Positions 13,325 through 19,789 of a DNA stretch of 19,789 bases are shown here, piece after piece. The stretch spans positions 1 through 19,789 of the forward strand of contig DATMGE010000015.1 of NCBI GenBank assembly GCA_035555795.1, written 5' to 3'. Each line of letters starts with the position of its first letter. The first letter of the stretch is position 1. The notes under the pieces were generated by a model. That model did not search any database. It worked only from the letters and a program-made list of their open reading frames with translations, and was not told where the DNA came from. The stretch comes from RCIO01 sp035555795 (lineage in GTDB: Bacteria > Pseudomonadota > Alphaproteobacteria > Rhizobiales > Rhizobiaceae). A program made the position numbers and the translations under genes.

Positions 13325-14575
13325 TCACGCTCCGCGCGGTCGGGCCACCACCGGTATATAGGTTTCCAGTTCCGGTGCTGGGAAATGCACGGTTTCGCCG
13401 ATCTCGGCGGAGCGGTAGAGGCCCATGAGGATTTCCACCACGGCAAGGCCGTCATGGAACGTTTCCGAAGGCGTCTCGCTTTTGCGGAAGCATTCGACCA
13501 TGTGGCGGTTCTCGTCGGTATAGCCATAGACGCCTGCCTCGTCCTCCAGCACCGGCATCAGGCCCTGTTCGGCGTTCTGCTTTTCGACAAGGTCTTCGCC
13601 TTCCGAGCCCGTCACGGCACGCGACATGAATATCTTCAGGCCGGTGCCGAGCGAGTTGAACTCCATCGCATATTCAGGGCCCAGCAGTTCGAGCTGGATT
13701 CGCAGGCCCGCACCCACATAGGCCCATGAGGTCGTCGCCTCGATCATCAGCTCGTTGCCGTCCTCGTCCTCCAGCGTCACCGTGGCTCGGGCGAAATCCT
13801 CGGAGGGACGGTTGCGGTAGTCCACTTCCTTGCCGAAGCGCTGCGCGAGCTGGTCGGCGTAGCGGGGCCGGGTCCATTTCAGGTTGGCGACGGTGCCGTT
13901 GACGGACTTCACCGTCAGCGAATTGCGCGGGGCATCGGGGGCAGTCAACAGATGCCGCGCCACCTCGACCGAATGGCACATCATGTCGGAGAGCACGCCG
14001 CCGCCCTGCTTGTCGCCCTGCCAGAACCAGGGCTCGTGCGGGCCGGAATGTTCTTCCGCCGCGCGGGCGAGATAGGGTCGGCCAGTGGTGGAGGCGGCGC
14101 GCCGCCAGATGATCTCCTTGCCGCGCAGGACGGGCGTGGCGAAGACCTGATTTTCCAGATAGCCGTGGTTGAGGCCGGCATCTTCCGCCAGATGCAGCAT
14201 CTCGCGCGCCTCGGCCACGGTGCGGGCGAGCGGTTTCTCGCAGGCGACGGCGAAAATGCGCGAGCGCCCGGCCTTCACCTCGGCATGGAGGGTGCGCATC
14301 ACGCCAAGCCGGGTATCGTTGGGCGACAAGATCCACACGGCGTCCACATCGCCGGCCTGCAGCAGCGCTTCGAGGCTTTCATGGCTGCGGCAGACGCCGA
14401 GCCCGAGCCGGTCGACCAGCTTGCAGATGCGCTCGCGGTTGGCCGGATTGCGGCTGTAGACGCCGGTCACGTCGACATGGCGCACGCCGACCATGGCGCG
14501 CAGGTGGAACTCGGCGATGAAGCCGGTGCCCACGAGACCGATCCGCAGCTTCTCCCTCGGGAAATCACTCATCAT
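13325..14575 (-). CDS. Gfo/Idh/MocA-family oxidoreductase-like protein
   Basis: A 416-aa protein with an N-terminal Rossmann fold (RIGLVGTGFIAEFH, residues about 11-24), the family EKP motif at 113-115 (ACEKPLA) and the catalytic-region D197-x3-H201 (GGGVLSDMMCHSVEVARHLL). It is longer than ordinary family members (about 330-390 aa), with an extra segment around residues 171-190 (AEEHSGPHEPWFWQGD). It should bind NAD(P). Members are dehydrogenases of sugars and inositols, but several branches are NAD-dependent glycosidases that oxidise and re-reduce the sugar. ATG 14575 is chosen because of GGAG just upstream; ATG 14572 and 14587 are alternatives. It lies 13 bp after lacI and 2 bp before the SIS gene, so it probably handles the imported sugar first. 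Confidence 0.88.
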   Translation of the reverse strand: MMSDFPREKLRIGLVGTGFIAEFHLRAMVGVRHVDVTGVYSRNPANRERICKLVDRLGLGVCRSHESLEALLQAGDVDAVWILSPNDTRLGVMRTLHAEVKAGRSRIFAVACEKPLARTVAEAREMLHLAEDAGLNHGYLENQVFATPVLRGKEIIWRRAASTTGRPYLARAAEEHSGPHEPWFWQGDKQGGGVLSDMMCHSVEVARHLLTAPDAPRNSLTVKSVNGTVANLKWTRPRYADQLAQRFGKEVDYRNRPSEDFARATVTLEDEDGNELMIEATTSWAYVGAGLRIQLELLGPEYAMEFNSLGTGLKIFMSRAVTGSEGEDLVEKQNAEQGLMPVLEDEAGVYGYTDENRHMVECFRKSETPSETFHDGLAVVEILMGLYRSAEIGETVHFPAPELETYIPVVARPRGA

Positions 14576-14588
14576 TGTCTCCGTCATT

Positions 14589-15602
14589 TCATTGCGGCGG
14601 CGGCGCGGTCGTGGCGCGCAGGCACAGGACCGTTTCCATCTCGACCGGCCCGGCTGGTGCGGCCTCTCCGGCGATGCGGTCGAGAAGCAGCCGCATCGCC
14701 TGCCGCCCGATCTCCATGCGCGGCTGGCTGACGGTGGTGAGCGGCGGGTAGAAGGCCTCGCTGAGGAAGAGGTCGTCGAAGCCGACCACCGACACGTCCT
14801 GCGGCACGCGCAGGCCCATGCGGCGCAACTCGTTAATGGCGCCGAAGGCCATTTCGTCATTGGCGGCGAAGATGGCGGTCGGCGGCTGTGGCAGCGAGAA
14901 GAGCGTGCGGCAGAGCGCCTGCCCGGTGCGCAAAAGATAGTCGCCGCGCTGCTCATACTCAGCCGGTATCGGCAGCCGGGCGGCGTGCATGGCGGTGTGG
15001 AAGCCTTCCAGCCGGCGCTGCGCCATCACTTCGGGCAGCGGCCCGGCAATGTGGGCGATGCGGCTGTGGCCGAGCGCGATCAGGTGCTCCACGGCCATCC
15101 GCGCCGCCGCGGCATTGTCGATCTGCACATGGGGCAGGCCGGACCCTTCGATGATCTCGAGCGCCACAACCACCGGCAGACGAGGCAGGTCAGGCGCGTT
15201 GGCGAGGCGCGCCGGCAGCTGGCCTGTCATCAGGATCATGCCGTCGGCCTGGCCGTCGCGAAGCATGTCGAAATAGCTCGCCTCGCGCTCCGGCTCGTTC
15301 TCGGTATTGCCCATGAGGACGGAATAGCCGGCATCGCGCGCGGCCGTTTCCACGCCCTTCACCACTTCGAGATAGAAGGGGTTGCCGATGTCGCGCACCA
15401 CCATCAGAACGGCCATGGTGCGCTGGGTCCGCAGATTGCGCGCCGGCACGTTCGGCCGGTAGTTCAGCGCCCGCGCCGCTTCGCGCACGCGCGACAGGGT
15501 CGGCTCGGCGACGAGGCCGGTGCCGCTTAGTGCGCGCGAGACGGTGGCGGGCGACACGCCAAGCTGGCGCGCAATGTCCTTGATGCGCGGGCGAGCGTTC
15601 AT
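14589..15602 (-). CDS. LacI-family transcriptional regulator
   Basis: A 337-aa protein. Residues about 5-55 form the LacI helix-turn-helix and hinge helix (IKDIARQLGVSPATVSRALSG, then YRPNVPARNLRTQRT), and the rest is a periplasmic-binding-protein-like sugar-sensing core (GYSVLMGNTE, HIAGP, AIFAANDEMAFGAINELRRMG, SVVGFDD). It would repress a sugar operon until the inducer binds. The gene lies inside the operon it probably controls: its ATG overlaps the stop of the second permease gene (ATGA, 15599-15602), and the Gfo/Idh gene follows after 13 bp. The operon promoter must lie beyond the right edge or within the repeat at 19099-19196, so its operator cannot be seen with certainty. Confidence 0.94.
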   Translation of the reverse strand: MNARPRIKDIARQLGVSPATVSRALSGTGLVAEPTLSRVREAARALNYRPNVPARNLRTQRTMAVLMVVRDIGNPFYLEVVKGVETAARDAGYSVLMGNTENEPEREASYFDMLRDGQADGMILMTGQLPARLANAPDLPRLPVVVALEIIEGSGLPHVQIDNAAAARMAVEHLIALGHSRIAHIAGPLPEVMAQRRLEGFHTAMHAARLPIPAEYEQRGDYLLRTGQALCRTLFSLPQPPTAIFAANDEMAFGAINELRRMGLRVPQDVSVVGFDDLFLSEAFYPPLTTVSQPRMEIGRQAMRLLLDRIAGEAAPAGPVEMETVLCLRATTAPPPQ

Positions 15603-16555
15603 GCACGCATGGCCCGCCCGCGGCCGTAGAACAGCATCAGCACCAGCAGCGTGGCGCCAAAGATCATCTGGCGGCCGGATTCGTCGATATTGACTGTCGT
15701 CAGGATCGCCTGAAGCACCGTCAGCATCACCGCGCCCGCCATGGTGCCGGTATAGCCGCCCTTGCCGCCCGCCAACGAGGTGCCGCCGAAGACGACCGCG
15801 ATGATGGAGGGCAGCATATATTGCTCGCCCACATTGGCGAAGGACGAGCCCGAATAGCCGATGAGGCAGATGCCGGCGATGGCCGCGAAGGCGCCTGAGA
15901 GCACGAAGAGGGCGATGCGCACCGCCTTGACCGGCACGCCCGCCATCCATGCTGCATGCTCGTTGGAGCCGATGGCATAGATGCGCTGGCCGAACACCGT
16001 GCGGTGGAGCAGCAGCGCCATCAGTATGCCGATGGCGATCCACAGCCAGATGATGCCCGGCAGGCCGAGCAGGAAGGGCTGGGTGACGAATTGCGACAGG
16101 CTGGGCGCGGCGCGGCCCGAGGGGATGCCCTGCCGGATGACGATGAGCAGACCTTGCAGTACGCCCAGCATGCCGAGCGTCATCACCAGCGGCGGGATGC
16201 GCAGCAGCGTCGTGCCGATGCCGTTGATCAGGCCGATCAGCGCGCCGGCGGCGATGCAGGCAACGATTGCCATGGGGATGCCGGCATCGCTGCCGCTCAT
16301 CAGGTTGCCGGCGATGATGGCCGACAGTGACACCACGCCGCCGACCGACAGGTCGATGCCCTCGCGCCCGCCGAGGATGACGAGGTTCTGGCCGGCCGCG
16401 ACAATGCCGAGCAGAGCGGCCACGATCAGCAGGCGCAGGATCTGCTGCATGCTGGCGAAGCCAGGCGACAGCGCCTCGCCCAGCACCAGCAGCGCCACGA
16501 TGAGCGCCAGCGCGACCACGAGCGGCTGGCGGATGAATGCCGTGAGGCCGCTCAT
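15599..16555 (-). CDS. Sugar ABC transporter permease (RbsC-like), second copy
   Basis: A 318-aa integral membrane protein with about eight to ten hydrophobic segments and the BPD_transp_2 signatures GGREGIDLSVGGVVSLSAI and FGGTSLAGGKGGYTGTMAG. The EAA-like cytoplasmic loop that contacts the ATPase lies around YAIGSNEHAAWMAGVPV. It forms half of the inner-membrane channel of a ribose/xylose-type importer, presumably paired with the permease encoded just upstream. Start and stop are shared with the neighbours by ATGA overlaps at both ends. The sugar is not identifiable from the sequence. Confidence 0.93.
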   Translation of the reverse strand: MSGLTAFIRQPLVVALALIVALLVLGEALSPGFASMQQILRLLIVAALLGIVAAGQNLVILGGREGIDLSVGGVVSLSAIIAGNLMSGSDAGIPMAIVACIAAGALIGLINGIGTTLLRIPPLVMTLGMLGVLQGLLIVIRQGIPSGRAAPSLSQFVTQPFLLGLPGIIWLWIAIGILMALLLHRTVFGQRIYAIGSNEHAAWMAGVPVKAVRIALFVLSGAFAAIAGICLIGYSGSSFANVGEQYMLPSIIAVVFGGTSLAGGKGGYTGTMAGAVMLTVLQAILTTVNIDESGRQMIFGATLLVLMLFYGRGRAMRA

Positions 16556-17538
16556 GCGCGTGCCCTCCGGCCGACGAGGATGCCTGCCATCAATGCCAGC
16601 AGGATCGCCAGACCCTGGACAAGGTTCTGCCATTCGGACGGCGTGCCGACGAAATAGACCAGCGAATTGATCAGGCCGATGATGAGCGCGCCGATGACCG
16701 CGCCCGCCACGGTGCCGACGCCGCCCGACAGCGCGCTGCCGCCGAGCACGACGGCTGCGACGGAGAACAGCGTCATCTTGCCGCCGACAAGCGGGTCGCC
16801 GCTTGCCGTATCGCCGGTGATGCAGAGAGCGGCAAGCGCTGCAAAGACGCCGCACATGGCATAGCCCTTGATGCGGATGAGCGTGACCGGCAGGCCGCTC
16901 TGATAGGCCGCCTGCGCATCGTCGCCCACGGCAAGGAGCTGCGTCGTCAGGCGAGTACGGGAAAGCGCGTAAAGGAGCACAGCCAGCACCACCACGACAT
17001 AGAAGACGAAGGGGATGTCGAGCATCCGCCCGCCATAGGTGCGCCAGAAGAGCGTGGGCGCCGGCGTGCCCGCGACGGGCATGATGTAGAGCGCCAGGCC
17101 GGTGAAGAAGATCGAGGTGGCGAAGGTGGCGACGATGGCCTGAAGCCTGAGCGCGGCCACCACGAGACCGTTGACGATGCCGCAGGCGACCCCGACGCAC
17201 AGGCCGAGCGCGATGGCGCCGAAGACCGGCAGCGCCTCACCGCCCCAATGCTGCATGAGCGTGACGACAGCGACATTGACCAGCGACACGATCGCCCCGA
17301 CCGACAGGTCGATGTCGGCGGCATAGACCACATATGTCTGCGCTACCGCCAGCAGCATCAGCGCCAGATAGGTCTTGATGAGGCCGGTAATGCCGACGAG
17401 GCTGACGCTGCGCGGCTGGTAGAGGCCGTTGAGCGCCAAAAGCACCACGAGGATCAGCAAGGCCGGCAGGAAGGGATAGCGCTCCAGCACGCGCTTGAAA
17501 CCGCCCTTGCGGCGGGCAGGGGTCGCGAGATCGGTCAT
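16552..17538 (-). CDS. Sugar ABC transporter permease (RbsC-like), first copy
   Basis: A 328-aa membrane protein of the same family as the permease that follows it, but clearly divergent. A cytoplasmic basic start (PARRKGGFKRVLERYP) leads into the first membrane helix. The family blocks are AADIDLSVGAIVSLVN, LAVGDDAQAAYQSGLPV (ATPase contact) and LGGSALSGGVGTVAGAV. Two different permeases next to one tandem ATPase point to a heterodimeric channel. The ATG at 17538 overlaps the ATPase stop (ATGA). Confidence 0.93.
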   Translation of the reverse strand: MTDLATPARRKGGFKRVLERYPFLPALLILVVLLALNGLYQPRSVSLVGITGLIKTYLALMLLAVAQTYVVYAADIDLSVGAIVSLVNVAVVTLMQHWGGEALPVFGAIALGLCVGVACGIVNGLVVAALRLQAIVATFATSIFFTGLALYIMPVAGTPAPTLFWRTYGGRMLDIPFVFYVVVVLAVLLYALSRTRLTTQLLAVGDDAQAAYQSGLPVTLIRIKGYAMCGVFAALAALCITGDTASGDPLVGGKMTLFSVAAVVLGGSALSGGVGTVAGAVIGALIIGLINSLVYFVGTPSEWQNLVQGLAILLALMAGILVGRRARA

Positions 17539-19034
17539 CGGGCGGCCTCGTAGGCTGCTTGGGTGAGGTTGAAGCGCGTGCGCTCCTCCCCGCGCAGCTC
17601 GCGCGTCACGCGGCCGCCGTTGAAGACGAGGATGCGGTCGGAATTGGCGAGCAGTTCCGCATCCTCCGACGAATAGAGAACGATGCCCATGCCCTCCGAT
17701 GCGAGCTTGCGGATGAGCGCGAAGAGATCGGCCTTGGCCGACAGGTCGATGCCCTTGGTCGGGTCGTCCAGCAGGAGTACACGCGGCCGGTCGATCAGCC
17801 AGCGGGCGATCACCACCTTCTGCTGGTTGCCGCCGGAAAGCGAATTGATCGGCAATGAGAGGCCGGCAAAGCGCGTATTGAGCGTCTTCAGCGCGGCGAG
17901 CGCCTTTTCGCGGAGTGGTGCAGGGCGCGCGATCTGGAGCCCCTTCAGCAGGAAATGGATCGGCGTGACATTCTCGATGATGGGCCGGCCGTGGATCACG
18001 CCATCGCGGCCGCGGTCGCCGGAAACATAGGCAAGTCCGGACCGGATCGCCTGCCGCGGCGTGGCATTCGACAGCGCAACGCCGTCGAGCGTGGCTTCGC
18101 CGCTGGTGGCAAGCGCCCCGAACAGCGCCTTGAGCAGCGCCGACTGGCCCTGGCCGTGCAGGCCGCCGAGGCCGAGCACCTCGCCCCTGGCGACGCGCAG
18201 CGAGATATCGCGGAAGCCGGGGCCGGAAAGCCCGTCGACGCCGAGCAGCGTCTCGCCCCGGAAGGACGCCGCCTCGGCCACGGGTTCGGCGGCGAGCGCG
18301 GACCGCGCCCCGACCATCATCTCGACCACCTCGGCGGGGTTGGTCTCTGCGATGCGGCGCGTGCCGACGGTCTCGCCGTCGCGGATCACCGTCACCCGGT
18401 CGCCGATCTCGAAGATCTCGTCCATGCGGTGCGAGATGAAGACGATTGCGCGGCCTTCCTGCCGCAGGCCGCGCAGGATCTGGAAGAAGCGCTCGACCTG
18501 GGCGCGGTCCAGTGCCGAGGTCGGTTCGTCGAAGATGAGCACCGGCGCTTCGCTCGCCAGCGCCTTCATGATCTCGACCAGCTGGCGCTGGTCGGCGCGC
18601 AGCGCGTCCACCGGGCCGTCGGCGTCGAAATCGTCACCTGCGACATCCGCGAAGAGCGCCGCATAGCGCGCGGCGCGGGCGGAAAGCGCGGATTGATCGA
18701 CGAACACGCCGCCGCGCACCGGCATGTCCGGCAGACAGATATTTTCCGCCACGGTGCGATGCGCCGCCAGCGACAGTTCCTGATAGAAGATGCCGATGCC
18801 TAGCGCCCGCGCCGCCTGCGGTCCCGAGACGGCCATCGGCTGCCCGTCGAGCAGCACCTCGCCGGCATCGGGCTTCACCACGCCGGCGACGATCTTGCAC
18901 AGCGTGCTCTTGCCGGAGCCGTTGGCGCCGATCAGCACATGCACTTCGCCGGTCTCGATTTCGAGGTCGCCGCGGCTGAGCGCCACCGTCGCGCCGTAAG
19001 CTTTCCTCACGCCGCTGAGCTTGAGTTTCGCCAT
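17535..19034 (-). CDS. Sugar ABC transporter ATP-binding protein (RbsA/XylG-like, tandem domains)
   Basis: A 499-aa protein with two fused ABC domains, the normal size for RbsA, XylG and MglA. Domain 1 has a good Walker A (GANGSGKST, residues 36-44) and Walker B (VLIFDEPTSALD), but its signature loop is degenerate (LRADQRQ). Domain 2 has a degenerate Walker A (GLHGQGQSALL) but an intact LSGGNQQKVVIARWL signature and LLLDDPTKGID. So one composite ATP site is complete and one is not, as is known for this family. It powers import from the cytoplasmic face. The start at 19034 lies about 220 bp after the binding-protein gene, across a palindromic repeat; its stop overlaps the first permease gene. 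Confidence 0.95.
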   Translation of the reverse strand: MAKLKLSGVRKAYGATVALSRGDLEIETGEVHVLIGANGSGKSTLCKIVAGVVKPDAGEVLLDGQPMAVSGPQAARALGIGIFYQELSLAAHRTVAENICLPDMPVRGGVFVDQSALSARAARYAALFADVAGDDFDADGPVDALRADQRQLVEIMKALASEAPVLIFDEPTSALDRAQVERFFQILRGLRQEGRAIVFISHRMDEIFEIGDRVTVIRDGETVGTRRIAETNPAEVVEMMVGARSALAAEPVAEAASFRGETLLGVDGLSGPGFRDISLRVARGEVLGLGGLHGQGQSALLKALFGALATSGEATLDGVALSNATPRQAIRSGLAYVSGDRGRDGVIHGRPIIENVTPIHFLLKGLQIARPAPLREKALAALKTLNTRFAGLSLPINSLSGGNQQKVVIARWLIDRPRVLLLDDPTKGIDLSAKADLFALIRKLASEGMGIVLYSSEDAELLANSDRILVFNGGRVTRELRGEERTRFNLTQAAYEAAR

Positions 19035-19098
19035 GGTGCCTTTCCGGTCGCGATCAAGGCAATCGCATATCAGGTTGCGACATTGGGCGGTAGTTTAC

Positions 19099-19196
19099 TC
19101 CCACCCCTAACCCCCTCCCCACAAGGGGGAGGGGAACTTGGCGCCGGCGTTTCGGTGTCCCCCTTCCCCTCGTGGGGAGGGGTTCGAGATGGGAGG
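19099..19196. repeat. Nested GC-rich palindromic repeat between binding-protein and ATPase genes
   Basis: Hairpin one pairs CCCCTCCCC (19112-19120) with GGGGAGGGG (19126-19134). Hairpin two pairs CCCCTTCCCC (19160-19169) with GGGGAGGGG (19174-19182), with one bulge. The outer flanks, CTCCCA (19099-19104) and TGGGAG (19190-19195) with neighbouring bases, also pair, so the whole could fold as one cruciform. It resembles, from memory, REP-like elements scattered in Rhizobiales genomes. Placed just after the binding-protein gene, it could slow 3' decay of that message and raise binding protein above ATPase and permeases. Confidence 0.75.
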
Positions 19197-19255
19197 ATAC
19201 GCACCGCGCTCGCCAGCAAAGCGCGGCCGGCCGCGTCCCTCCGACGAGGACTGCC

Positions 19256-19789
19256 TTATTTGAAGAGCGCCTCGGCGTCCTCGATGGAAAGCTGGCTGGT
19301 GTAGGAATAATAGCCGGGCTTTCCTTCCAGCGCCGCTGCGGCTTCGGCGAGATTGGAGGAGTCGATGAAGGGGATCGGCAGATACATGGCGTTGCCGTAT
19401 TGTCCCGCGGTTGCCGGTTCCTTCAATTCCTTGCCCTGCAGCAGCAGCACCGCGACGTTGAGCGCCGAAGCCATCACGCCGGGAGGGTTCACGGTCGCAC
19501 CCGAATTCAGCTTGTCGGCGGTCCACAGGTCGATAAAGTCCTTGCGGATCTCACCGGTCGCCGCGATGTCACCGGTCTTGCCGGCATCCATGATCGACTT
19601 CCATGCGCCCGCCGCCATGCCGTCCTGGACGAGAACGCCGTTCACGTCGGGATAGGTGGCGAGGATGTTCTGCATCGCTTGCTGGCCCTGCGCCTGGTCC
19701 CAGTTTGCGTTGACCTCGTTCACCAGCTTCATGTCGGGATGCTTCGCCAGCACCTCCTTGTAGCCGGCGACGCGCATCTCGTTGGCCGG
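19256..19789 (-). CDS. Periplasmic sugar-binding protein of ABC importer, C-terminal part
   Basis: The last 177 residues are visible, and the gene continues beyond the right edge. The frame is open to position 19789, reading PANEMRVAGYKEVLAKHPD, so the internal ATG at 19777 is not the start. Family 1 type (RbsB-like) features are the hinge-region NANWDQAQGQQAMQNILATYPDVNGVLVQDGMAAGA, then ATVNPPGVMASALNVAVLLLQGK. It binds the sugar in the periplasm and delivers it to the permeases; the expected N-terminal signal peptide is outside the window. It is the first visible gene of the minus-strand operon, and the palindromic repeat follows its TAA stop. Confidence 0.92.
   Translation of the reverse strand, partial: PANEMRVAGYKEVLAKHPDMKLVNEVNANWDQAQGQQAMQNILATYPDVNGVLVQDGMAAGAWKSIMDAGKTGDIAATGEIRKDFIDLWTADKLNSGATVNPPGVMASALNVAVLLLQGKELKEPATAGQYGNAMYLPIPFIDSSNLAEAAAALEGKPGYYSYTSQLSIEDAEALFK

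Noticed and set aside
19204..19777. ATG at 19777 as the start of the sugar-binding protein
   Set aside because: The frame stays open to the window edge with family-like residues before it, and no signal peptide follows that ATG.

Overview
The window looks like chromosomal DNA of an alphaproteobacterium, most likely of the Rhizobiales (Hyphomicrobiales). It is GC-rich, its genes are packed into stop/start-overlapping operons, and it has an ABC importer of the ribose/xylose type. Two intergenic palindromic repeats (2813-2908 and 19099-19196) resemble, from memory, dispersed elements common in rhizobial and Brucella genomes. The taxon is an inference and no species can be named.

Left edge (1-638): no protein gene that I can support. 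It holds the 3' part of a tRNA-Gly(GCC) on the minus strand with its own terminator, a 51-bp-period degenerate direct repeat, a perfect 13-bp stem-loop and an orphan plus-strand terminator. I read the tRNA fragment as an attachment-site scar, so DNA to its right may be acquired.

Region 639-7753 (mostly plus strand) looks like an aromatic or phenolic catabolic cluster. It encodes a GntR/HutC-type regulator, a CaiB/BaiF class III CoA-transferase, a crotonase-fold protein, a flavoprotein of the vanillyl-alcohol-oxidase/p-cresol-methylhydroxylase family, a LysR regulator on the minus strand, a VanA-type Rieske oxygenase divergent from it, and an 81-aa protein of unknown function. No Rieske reductase, cytochrome c subunit or acyl-CoA ligase is present. 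The crotonase lacks both canonical catalytic glutamates, and the flavoprotein appears to lack the usual FAD-linking residue. The cluster is therefore not a textbook vanillate, eugenol or cresol pathway.

Region 7768-11040 (minus strand) is a xylose operon, xylB-xylA-gntK: xylulokinase, xylose isomerase and a gluconokinase. A palindromic operator lies upstream of xylB, next to a complete tRNA-Gln(TTG) at 11202-11276.

Region 11410-19789 (minus strand) is a second sugar operon. In transcription order it encodes a periplasmic sugar-binding protein (cut by the window edge), a tandem ABC ATPase, two permeases, a LacI regulator, a Gfo/Idh/MocA oxidoreductase-like protein, a double-SIS sugar-phosphate isomerase/deglycase and a PfkB kinase. 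Import, redox chemistry, isomerisation or C-N cleavage, and phosphorylation of one unknown sugar derivative are a reasonable reading. This is the best candidate in the window for an undescribed pathway, together with the aromatic cluster.
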